From Thermoplasmata archaeon (GTDB lineage Archaea > Thermoplasmatota > Thermoplasmata > Methanomassiliicoccales > Methanomethylophilaceae), in contig SUSV01000005.1 in the NCBI GenBank assembly GCA_015063245.1, forward strand, positions 28,431 through 92,430: a DNA stretch of 64,000 nucleotides, given 5' to 3'. Under the pieces are notes generated by a model. It saw nothing but the letters and a program-made list of their open reading frames with translations, was not told where the DNA came from and did not search any database. Below, piece by piece: positions 42,100 through 49,899 of the stretch. The stretch's first letter is position 1. Every line of letters begins with the position of its first letter. The position numbers and the translations under genes were made by a program.

Positions 42100-43485
42100 A
42101 TGGAATACACGGAGTCCGAGGTGAGAGCGGTCAAGCTGGCCTGCTGTATCTCAGGATTCATCGCTCCGCTGCTGAGCACCATGATGAACCTGTCATTGGT
42201 GAACATAGGCGAGGACTTCGATGTAGGATCCCACGATCTGGCATATGTGAACTCATCCTTCCTTCTGATGTCCGTGGTGTTCATGGTGCCATTCGCGAAA
42301 CTGGCCGATATCGTCGGTAAGAAGAGGATATTCGTGCTCGGCCTGATGATAGTGATCATCGGATGCATAGTCGCCTGTCTCGCCCCCAACTTCTGGTTCG
42401 TGGCAGCAGGAAGGGGCATCATAGGTGCCGGAGCCGCATCGCTGGCGACAACGAGCATATCGATGCTCACGGATGTGGTCCCATTGAAGGAGAGGGGCGC
42501 AGCCATCGGCTATCAGACCATGTGCGTCTATATCGGGCTGTCACTGGGCCCTGCGATAGGAGGGGCCCTGAACGACCTCATCGGATGGAGGCTCCTGTTC
42601 CTGATAACGATCCCGATGGCCCTGGCCTCTGCAAGCATAATCCTGCACGGATTCAGGGGAGACATCATCAGGGACGAGGGAGGCATATTCGACATCAGGA
42701 GCTCAGTCGTATACGGCATCTCGGTCGTGCTGGCTATGGGCGGTGTCATGAACCTCCCGGAGACATGGGCGATGGTCTCGCTGCTCGCAGGCATACTGTT
42801 CCTCGCGCTGTTCGTGGTCATGCAGCTCAGGAGCGAGCACTGCATCCTCGAGGTGAGGCTGTTCAGGATATGGGCGTTCAGCGGCTCATGCATCGCGACG
42901 TTCATGAGCTATGCCGCATCGTACTCGATGTCCTTCTTCATGGCGCTGTATCTTCAGAGCATAGGCGCGCTCACAGCTACGGAAGCAGGGCTCCTGATGA
43001 TAATCCAGCCGGTCGTCCAATGCATCTTCACCCCGTTCTGGGGAAGGATGATGGATAGGATCAGGAACAAGACGATCCTTCCCACCATCGGTATGGGGCT
43101 GACCTCCCTGGGGGTGCTGAACGTCGCATTCTTCGATACGGACACCGAACTGTGGTACATCATAGCGACGATGGTCATCACCGGATTCGGTTTCTCGATG
43201 TTCTCCGCACCCAACACATTCCTCATCATGTCCTCGGTCCCCAAGGAGTACACCAGCGAGGCATCGGGTGTGATGGCGGTCATGAGGCAGACCGGGATGA
43301 TGGTCAGCATGGGCATCGCCATGACCTACATCGCCATCACGATGGGTTCTACGGATAATCTCGGTCCGGACACCTACGATCTGTTCATAGATGTGCTGAA
43401 GTATTCGTTCGGAACATGTTTCATCATGTGCATCGTAGGTATGGTTACCTCTGTGTTCAGAGGTTCTCCTAAAAAATTTGAATGA
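42100..43485 (+). CDS. MFS drug/multidrug exporter, EmrB/QacA-like
   Basis: A 461-residue transporter with about 12-14 helices. DHA2-like features: NSSFLLMSVVFMVPFAKLADIVGKKRIF (motif A region, landmark), GRGIIGAGAASLATTSISML, GLSLGPAIGGALNDLIGWRLLFLI (motif C) and a long C-terminal half. No regulator adjoins. The next gene starts about 48 bases on. Confidence 0.9.
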   Translation: MEYTESEVRAVKLACCISGFIAPLLSTMMNLSLVNIGEDFDVGSHDLAYVNSSFLLMSVVFMVPFAKLADIVGKKRIFVLGLMIVIIGCIVACLAPNFWFVAAGRGIIGAGAASLATTSISMLTDVVPLKERGAAIGYQTMCVYIGLSLGPAIGGALNDLIGWRLLFLITIPMALASASIILHGFRGDIIRDEGGIFDIRSSVVYGISVVLAMGGVMNLPETWAMVSLLAGILFLALFVVMQLRSEHCILEVRLFRIWAFSGSCIATFMSYAASYSMSFFMALYLQSIGALTATEAGLLMIIQPVVQCIFTPFWGRMMDRIRNKTILPTIGMGLTSLGVLNVAFFDTDTELWYIIATMVITGFGFSMFSAPNTFLIMSSVPKEYTSEASGVMAVMRQTGMMVSMGIAMTYIAITMGSTDNLGPDTYDLFIDVLKYSFGTCFIMCIVGMVTSVFRGSPKKFE

Positions 43486-43532
43486 ATCCTACGGAAATCA
43501 TCAATTTATATCAAAACAAGGATATTGAAGTT

Positions 43533-44630
43533 ATGGATGACGCCGCTAAGAGCAACTTCGATTTCCAGAAGGTGATAGCTGCAGTAGGCCTCATCCTGAT
43601 GGCCATGAAGTTCGTCGCCTACGGTCTGACGGGTTCCATGGCGATTCTGACCGATGCGTTGGAATCCATCGTGAATGTGGTGGCGGCGTTCATCGGTCTC
43701 TTCGCGCTGTACCTGTCCGCTCAGCCTCCTGACAAGACCCATCCCTTCGGACACGGGAAGATCGAGAACATCTCGGCTACCGCAGAGGGTACGATGATCA
43801 CGGTCGCAGGAGCCATCATCATCTGTCAATCGATCATGTCCCTGCTGAATCCGGGCGAGATCAGGGAGCTGGACATCGGTATCATAATCATCGCGGTCGC
43901 GGCTGTTGTCAATTACATGATGGGAAGGGCCGCCATCCGCAAGGGGACGAAGACACGTTCCCCCGCACTGGTTGCGAGCGGCAAGCATCTCTGCTCCGAC
44001 ACGTATTCCTCCATAGGTATCATCATAGGCCTGATCGTGGTCTATGTCGCCATCTGGATGGGGTACGACGCCGCTTGGCTCGATTCCTCTATTGCGATAA
44101 TCTTCGGAATCATCATCGGATACACCGGGCTCAAGGTCATCAAGAAGAGCATCGACGACTCCATGGATCGGACGGACGAGGGTATGATCGAGGACATCTG
44201 CGATATCCTCAACGAGTACAGGCACAACGATTGGATAGACATCTATGGTCTGAGACTGATCAAGTATGGTCACAACCTCTACGTGGACATGCATGTCGTC
44301 CTTCCCAGGAAGAGTCATATCGATATGGTCTACAACGAGGAGTGCGAGCTTCAGGATGCCCTCAGGTCGAGATACGGGGAAGCCGTAGACCTGTCCATCA
44401 CCCCGATCCCCTGCGACGGTCTGTTCTGCAGATACTGCGACCGCGACTGTGAGAACAGGACCGAGGATTTCCATCGGAAGCTGGACTGGACCACAGAATC
44501 GCTTCTGAAGAACCATATGCATCTTCCTCTGAGGGTCATCTCAATCGACGATTCTATAAAGAATGATGACCGATTCGGACACCATGGCTCAGGAAGTACC
44601 GGCGGAGATTTCGGCAGTAAAGTTAGATGA
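43533..44630 (+). CDS. Cation diffusion facilitator with Cys-rich C-terminus
   Basis: A 365-residue CDF metal exporter. Helices carry TDALESIVN (site A Asp) and SDTYSSIG (second pair), with HPFGHGKIE between. The C-terminal metal-binding domain reads DWIDIYGLRLIKYGHNLYVDMHVVLP and then has an extra CDGLFCRYCDRDC cluster, not usual in CDFs. ATG 43533 is preferred over 43482 because the TATA box ATTTATATC lies 27 bases before it. Its 3' end overlaps the next gene by 47 bases. Confidence 0.92.
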   Translation: MDDAAKSNFDFQKVIAAVGLILMAMKFVAYGLTGSMAILTDALESIVNVVAAFIGLFALYLSAQPPDKTHPFGHGKIENISATAEGTMITVAGAIIICQSIMSLLNPGEIRELDIGIIIIAVAAVVNYMMGRAAIRKGTKTRSPALVASGKHLCSDTYSSIGIIIGLIVVYVAIWMGYDAAWLDSSIAIIFGIIIGYTGLKVIKKSIDDSMDRTDEGMIEDICDILNEYRHNDWIDIYGLRLIKYGHNLYVDMHVVLPRKSHIDMVYNEECELQDALRSRYGEAVDLSITPIPCDGLFCRYCDRDCENRTEDFHRKLDWTTESLLKNHMHLPLRVISIDDSIKNDDRFGHHGSGSTGGDFGSKVR

Positions 44631-45162
44631 TTGGTTCAATTCACTCAACAATCTCAACAAGGTGAAGGTGAAGAGATACCTCAATGCCATCGACACATCT
44701 TCTGTCACGGACTTCCTGATGGATCTCATGAAGCGCACAAGCGACGATCACAACTACGGATTATCGATCATCGCAGGCCAGTACGCACTGACTCACGACC
44801 TCTCCGATTACGACAGGTTCATGGTCACGGAGGCCTACATAGACGGTCTCTTCGGGGCGGAGTCCTATGACGAGATGAAGGTCCAGTGCTGCAACAACCT
44901 CGACCTCTTCCCCACCATCAGGGACCGTTTCATCAAGGAGAACGGAGGCGCACTTCCGAAGACCATCTACTGCCGCAACAGGCTGATCGATGTAATGGTC
45001 GGGGTGGAGTCCAACTATGACGAGGCGTTCGAGGCCCTTGACGAGTTCGTCGAGATCGGGATCCTCGAGAAGGACGAGCTGGATTACAGGAAGAACAGCC
45101 TCAAGATCCATAGGATGCAGAAGACCTTCGACAACGTGTTCTCTTACCGTCCGAAGGAATGA
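44584..45162 (+). CDS. Helical protein of unknown function
   Basis: A 192-residue soluble, largely helical protein; no motif is recognised. TATA TCTATAAAG about 28 bases before ATG 44584 supports that start and a leaderless transcript, placing the promoter inside the CDF gene's 3' end. It is convergent with the YqfO-like gene. Confidence 0.7.
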   Translation: MAQEVPAEISAVKLDDWFNSLNNLNKVKVKRYLNAIDTSSVTDFLMDLMKRTSDDHNYGLSIIAGQYALTHDLSDYDRFMVTEAYIDGLFGAESYDEMKVQCCNNLDLFPTIRDRFIKENGGALPKTIYCRNRLIDVMVGVESNYDEAFEALDEFVEIGILEKDELDYRKNSLKIHRMQKTFDNVFSYRPKE

Positions 45163-45496
45163 TGTCCCTCCATGACAGCATCGGGATGACATCGACGGCA
45201 GGCTCCTCGTAAGGGTGGACCTCCGCGATGGTCCTCAAAACGATTTCAAGATCCTTCTTTTTGACAGCGAATTCCAATCTGATCTCATCCGCCGTCTCTA
45301 TCTCGCCGATCGTGCCGTTATAAGGATCGGCTCCGGGCAGCGGTCTCCACGTGCCCTTGACGGGCCAGTACATGAACGTGCGGTCGTACTTCGGATAGAG
45401 GGGCTCCATCACATCGTTGACGGAATCCATCATCCTCTCCAGGAACTCCGGGGGCAGGTTGACGCCGATCTTGTAGACCTCGGTTCCTTCCTGCAT
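45101..45496 (-). CDS. NIF3/YqfO C-terminal-like (CutA-like) domain protein
   Basis: A 131-residue protein with the alpha-beta domain found inserted in NIF3/YqfO proteins: YKIGVNLPPEFLERMMDSVN, GTWRPLPGADPYNGTIGEIETADEIRLEFAV and the signature HPYEEPAVDVIPM (landmarks). The last 20 residues lie opposite the end of the neighbouring gene and are probably not conserved. ATG 45496 or GTG 45505 may start it. It overlaps the 3' part of the PHP reading frame for about 180 bases in another phase, which is far more than usual; see findings. Confidence 0.72.
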   Translation of the reverse strand: MQEGTEVYKIGVNLPPEFLERMMDSVNDVMEPLYPKYDRTFMYWPVKGTWRPLPGADPYNGTIGEIETADEIRLEFAVKKKDLEIVLRTIAEVHPYEEPAVDVIPMLSWRDIIPSDGKRTRCRRSSASYGS

Positions 45497-46427
45497 CGTA
45501 CTCACTGATGATCCTCTCCACCTCTGCCATGCGCTCGGGGATGTTGGCGTTGAATTTCCTCGCCCCTTTGGCGAGATAGGCCGTGCTCAGGACCGTGGCG
45601 AGCCCGCATGTCCAAGGCATGACGTACATCCATGCCGCGATTATGCCCGCGACCTTCTTCAGGTCGCTGACGCTCAGGATCTTCTCGATGAGGTGGTCCT
45701 TCTCCACAGGCTCGAGCTTGCCGCGCAGGCCCTTGTACATGAGCTTGGAGCCTCCGAGGGCGACCTCCACACTCCATTGGACCTGTGTGAATACCGGTGC
45801 AGGAACTCCTGCCGCCCTTGTCGTCCTGTTGAGGATCGACTTCCTCAGGTCCTCGGCGGTGGTCCCCTCGAACTCTGTCCAGTTGTAGCCTGAAGTGTAG
45901 ATCGAATGCGCATCCGAACCGGATACCTCAGCCCATCTTCCCGGGTAGCGGTCCATGACCATCTTCGCGAACTTGTTGGAATATGCATCGGGATGCCCTC
46001 CGTTGATGGTCTCGAATCCATCTATGTCCAACGTGAGGATCTGCTCCTTGAGTCCGAATACATGGTAGCTGAAGGGATGGGGCGCGAGGACTATGCCGCC
46101 CTGCGAGCGGATGATGTCCACGGTCTCCTCCACAGGGAGGTTCTCGGGGATCGTCTCGTTGAGGAACAGCCCGATGATCTCTCCGTCGGCCGTAGTGACC
46201 TCCTCTCCGACGATGACCTCGATGTCATCATATCTCTTCGCGTATTCCTGTGCGATGAACGCTCCGTGGGTCTCGTCATGATCGGTGATCGCGATGACGT
46301 CCATGCCGTTCTTCCTTCCTTTTTCTACCTGGTCAGCGGGGGAAATGACCGATTCGGGGAACTTCATCACGCCTAGCTTGGTGAATCCCGAATACTGCGT
46401 GTGCAGATGAGTATCCGCTTTTCCCAT
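45318..46427 (-). CDS. PHP-domain metal-dependent phosphoesterase with membrane tail
   Basis: A 369-residue frame. The PHP domain (about 1-215) has DTHLHTQYS, ITDHDETHG, VLAPHPFSYH and SGSDAHSIYT, which bind the metals. A region with one hydrophobic stretch (about 275-295; GIIAAWMYVMPWTCGLATVL) follows. From about residue 308 (after ERIISEY) the text RNRGLQDRRQPAPGVPGED... reads as a shadow of the YqfO-like gene and is unlikely to be real protein sequence. The true end may be near 45500, with a frame error, or the two domains may be one protein. Confidence 0.78.
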   Translation of the reverse strand: MGKADTHLHTQYSGFTKLGVMKFPESVISPADQVEKGRKNGMDVIAITDHDETHGAFIAQEYAKRYDDIEVIVGEEVTTADGEIIGLFLNETIPENLPVEETVDIIRSQGGIVLAPHPFSYHVFGLKEQILTLDIDGFETINGGHPDAYSNKFAKMVMDRYPGRWAEVSGSDAHSIYTSGYNWTEFEGTTAEDLRKSILNRTTRAAGVPAPVFTQVQWSVEVALGGSKLMYKGLRGKLEPVEKDHLIEKILSVSDLKKVAGIIAAWMYVMPWTCGLATVLSTAYLAKGARKFNANIPERMAEVERIISEYDAGRNRGLQDRRQPAPGVPGEDDGFRQRCDGAPLSEVRPHVHVLARQGHVETAARSRSL

Positions 46428-46436
46428 GTTACACCT

Positions 46437-48227
46437 TCATTGATTCGTCTGTTGCAGAGCGTCCGAGTAATAGTATTCGCGTTTGGATTTCTGCTCCCTG
46501 TCCAGCCTGGAGTCGGGCTTGTTGATCCTGGGACGGTGCGAATCCGCGTCCCTCCTGAATGTGATGTCGACAGCTTCAAGGAATCTGTTCATTCCTTCGC
46601 GCATGTCGAACGGTCCTTCACCCATACCGTGGTGTCCCGGGTCGCCTCCGAATACCATCATGGAATCGGAGACCATGTCGAGGAAGTAGATGTCGTGGTC
46701 GACGATCATTCCGCTGCGCCCGGTCTTCTCCATCATCCTCCTGATGGTCTTCGCGGCGTTCATCCTCTGGTTGGAGTCGAGGTATGCGGAAGGTTCGTCG
46801 AAGAGGTACATGTCCGCTTCCGTGGCGAGGCACATGGTGATGGCAACACGCTGCAGCTCTCCTCCGGAGAGGTTCTTGACCTGCTTGTCCATCAGATGCT
46901 TGATGGCGAGGGGCTCCAGCACCTCGCCGTTGAAGAAGCTGGTGTTCACCGTATCATAATATTTCATGAACAGGAGGTCCTGGACGGTTCCGTCGAAGTC
47001 TGCCGAGATGTACTGCGGCTTGTATGCGACCTTCACCTTGTTGTCCATATCTCCGGAATCCGGTTCGATCGCTCCTGCGAGCATCTTGACGAACGTGGTC
47101 TTACCAGTTGCGTTGGGTCCGACGATTCCAACGGACTCTCCTATCTTTACAGCTCCTCCGGAGATGTCCAGCTTGAACTCCCCGAAGTCCTTCTTGAGGT
47201 TCTTGAATGAGATGATGTCGGCTGTCTGCCAGTCGGCCCTGGGAGGCGATGCCTCGAACTCGATGGGCCTCTCCCTGAACCTGATGTTCTCCTCGGGGAG
47301 GTAACCGTCGAGATATACGTTGATGGCGGTCCTGACCTGCCTTGCCATCGTGAACACTCCGTACGCTCCCTCTGTTCCGTACACTACGTTCACGTTGTCC
47401 GCAAGGAAATCGAGGATGGCGAGGTCGTGCTCTATGACCATGACCTGCCTCTCGGCGCTGAGGGCCTTGATGAGCCTTGCCATCTTGACCCTCTGGTAGA
47501 TATCGAGGTACGATGTGGGCTCGTCGAAGAAGTAGACATCGGCGTCCTTCATCATGGTCGCTGCCATGGCGAGGCGCTGAAGCTCTCCTCCGGATAATTT
47601 GGATAGCTCCCTGTCGAGGACCTCGGTGAGATCGAACATCTCGGCGGCCTCATCGATGGTCATGCGCTCCTGCACCTTGGACAGAAGGTCCCTGACGACA
47701 CCGTTGGATGCCTTGGGCAGGAGGTCGACGTACTGGGGCTTGATAGCGGTCTTGACCTTTCCGTCGTATACGTTCTTGAGGAAGTCGTGCAGCTCGGTTC
47801 CCGCGAAGTGCTTGAGCACCTCCTCCTTCGTGGGAGGGTTCTCGTAGTTACCGAGGTTCGGGATCTCCGCACCGGAGAGCATCTTGATAGCGGTGGACTT
47901 TCCGATTCCGTTGGGTCCGAGGATACCTGTGACCAATCCCTTCTTGGGAACTGGGAGTCTGTAGAGGCGGAAGCTGTTGAGGCCGTACTGGTGGACCATC
48001 TCTTCCTTCAGCTCATCGGCGAGACCGATGATCTTGATCGCATCGAAGGTACACTTGTTGACGCAGATACCGCAACCCTGACAGAGCTCCTCGGAGATGA
48101 CGGGCTTCCCCCTCTCGCCGAAGGTGACGCATTCCACTCCCGTCCTGTTCAGGGGGCAGAACTTCTCACATTCATGGTTGCATTTCTTGTTCTGACATCT
48201 GTCTACCAGTAGCGCCGCTATCCGCAT
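46437..48227 (-). CDS. Ribosome recycling ATPase ABCE1/Rli1
   Basis: A 596-residue twin ABC protein that splits ribosomes. The N-terminal two-[4Fe-4S] part has CQNKKCNHECEKFCP and CQGCGICVNKCTFDAI. ABC1: GPNGIGKST, LSGGELQRL, FFDEPTSYLD. ABC2: GPNATGKTT, LSGGELQRV, LFDEPSAYLD. Length and order are normal. GGGAGGAT precedes ATG 48227; a TATA box TTTATATTATAA lies about 25 bases ahead. Confidence 0.97.
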   Translation of the reverse strand: MRIAALLVDRCQNKKCNHECEKFCPLNRTGVECVTFGERGKPVISEELCQGCGICVNKCTFDAIKIIGLADELKEEMVHQYGLNSFRLYRLPVPKKGLVTGILGPNGIGKSTAIKMLSGAEIPNLGNYENPPTKEEVLKHFAGTELHDFLKNVYDGKVKTAIKPQYVDLLPKASNGVVRDLLSKVQERMTIDEAAEMFDLTEVLDRELSKLSGGELQRLAMAATMMKDADVYFFDEPTSYLDIYQRVKMARLIKALSAERQVMVIEHDLAILDFLADNVNVVYGTEGAYGVFTMARQVRTAINVYLDGYLPEENIRFRERPIEFEASPPRADWQTADIISFKNLKKDFGEFKLDISGGAVKIGESVGIVGPNATGKTTFVKMLAGAIEPDSGDMDNKVKVAYKPQYISADFDGTVQDLLFMKYYDTVNTSFFNGEVLEPLAIKHLMDKQVKNLSGGELQRVAITMCLATEADMYLFDEPSAYLDSNQRMNAAKTIRRMMEKTGRSGMIVDHDIYFLDMVSDSMMVFGGDPGHHGMGEGPFDMREGMNRFLEAVDITFRRDADSHRPRINKPDSRLDREQKSKREYYYSDALQQTNQ

Positions 48228-48291
48228 ATCCTCCCCGACTGCCTTATAATATAAATAGAGTAGGCGCGAGGGTCAGTATGTTCTGAACCTT

Positions 48292-48362
48292 CGATTCTTA
48301 CAGAATCGGAGGCGATGTCTAGAATCAGACACGAGATGTGTATAAAAGTGTTCGGAGAACAC
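48292..48362. promoter_or_regulatory. Two dyad symmetries in the rli1/MATE divergent region
   Basis: CGATTCT-tac-AGAATCG (48292-48308) and GTGTTC-gga-GAACAC (48348-48362) flank TATA-like GTGTATAAAAG (48338-48348). They may control the MATE gene; nothing more can be said. Confidence 0.4.
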
Positions 48363-48456
48363 ATCCTCTTTAAATACAGGTTAACCATCCTGCGGATTTC
48401 GTAGCCTCGGTTATATCCAGATTCTATGAAATCACAAATTCCGAGGCCATAAATAC

Positions 48457-49857
48457 ATGTCAACGATGGTGGTGAGTATGAGCGAAGGCACGGAGGGCGT
48501 CAGGGTCCTTTTAGGCGATCAGAGGAAGGGGATCCTCACATTGTCAGTACCCATAGCGATAGCTCTCTTCGTTCAGAATCTGAACAACATCGTGGACAGC
48601 TTCTGGGTGGCCGACCTCGGTCAGGCCCCGATGGCCGCATTGGGGATTGTGTACCCGCTCTACTGCATCCTGATCGGGATAGGGAACGGACTGGGGATAG
48701 GCGTCTCCGCCGCGATAGCCCGTAAGATCGGTATGAAGGACCACGACGGCGCGAACGGGGTCGCAGCTCAGAGTCTGGTCCTGACGCTGATCATATCGGT
48801 CGCGATGTCCGCCATACTCATAGCCACAGCCGAGCCCACCATACATCTGATGGGCGGCGACGACATGATGGATGCCAGCCTCTCATACGGATATCCGATC
48901 TACCTAGGTGCGTTCTTCATCATCCTGAGCGGAGTGATGTCCGGAATGCTCCGCGGAGAAGGTGCCGCGAGACGCTCGATGGTCATACAGGTCGCAGGCG
49001 CCGTGGTTAACATAATCCTGGATCCGGTGCTGATCTTCTGGTGTGACATGGGTGTCGCCGGAGCGGCGTGGGCCACTGTCATAGCTTTCATCATCTCCTC
49101 AGTCATGGCCTTCTACTGGTACTTCAGTAGCAGGGACATGTACGTCCGCTTCGAGAGGAGGAACCTCAGACCCAGGCTGTCCTATATGAAGGAGATCCTC
49201 AATGTCGGCCTTCCCGAATCGATTGAGCTCACGGTGATGAACTTCTTCAACGTCTTCCTCAACCTGTTCGTCATCGCCGCAGAGGGCGACGGCGGCCTGG
49301 CGGTGTACACGATGGTCTGGAGGATTGGATTCCTCCTTGTGATCCCGGCGCAGGCGATGGGCGGGGCGATGGTCGCCGTATGCTCCGCCGAATACGGCAT
49401 GAAGGAGTTCGATATGATACGCGACGCGTACAATTTTGCCATACGCCGTTCGTTCATCTGGCTCATAGGACTTTGCATCCTGTTCGCGCTGATGGCGTAC
49501 CCGCTCGCGGACATATTCCTGAGGACCGATGACATGGCCTACATGCACCGTCCGATGATCGAGTTCACCTATACCATGGCGTTCTTCATGCCGTTCTTCT
49601 CGCTGGTCTATGTGGGCTCCTCCCTGATGCAGTCGATAGAGAAGGCGGGACAGGCGATGTTCAACACCCTGTTCAGGAACATCCTGGTCACGATCGCATA
49701 TGCGCTGGTGGCGTACGTCTTCTTCGGAGGCCTGGCAGGCATCGGCGTGTCGCTGATCTTCGTCGAGGGGCTCGGCGGAATAGCGATGGTGATTCACGGC
49801 AAGATAGTGCTGGAGAGGGTTGCCAAACGCGAGTCTCGTGCGCCCGCGCCCGCTTAA
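48457..49857 (+). CDS. MATE family efflux protein
   Basis: A 466-residue transporter with about 12 helices. MATE features: GILTLSVPIAIALFVQNLNNIVDSFWVADLGQAPMAALGI (landmark) at the start and GAAWATVIAF near the sixth helix, repeated in the second half as MVWRIGFLLVIPAQAMGGAMVAV. Cation (Na+/H+)-driven export of drugs or metabolites. The first ATG is 48457; ATG 48478 follows a GGTGGTGA ribosome site and may be the real start. Confidence 0.92.
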   Translation: MSTMVVSMSEGTEGVRVLLGDQRKGILTLSVPIAIALFVQNLNNIVDSFWVADLGQAPMAALGIVYPLYCILIGIGNGLGIGVSAAIARKIGMKDHDGANGVAAQSLVLTLIISVAMSAILIATAEPTIHLMGGDDMMDASLSYGYPIYLGAFFIILSGVMSGMLRGEGAARRSMVIQVAGAVVNIILDPVLIFWCDMGVAGAAWATVIAFIISSVMAFYWYFSSRDMYVRFERRNLRPRLSYMKEILNVGLPESIELTVMNFFNVFLNLFVIAAEGDGGLAVYTMVWRIGFLLVIPAQAMGGAMVAVCSAEYGMKEFDMIRDAYNFAIRRSFIWLIGLCILFALMAYPLADIFLRTDDMAYMHRPMIEFTYTMAFFMPFFSLVYVGSSLMQSIEKAGQAMFNTLFRNILVTIAYALVAYVFFGGLAGIGVSLIFVEGLGGIAMVIHGKIVLERVAKRESRAPAPA

Positions 49858-49899
49858 CCCTAATATAGGGCGTGCGTGATTTAAGGCGCGGTTTCAAAC

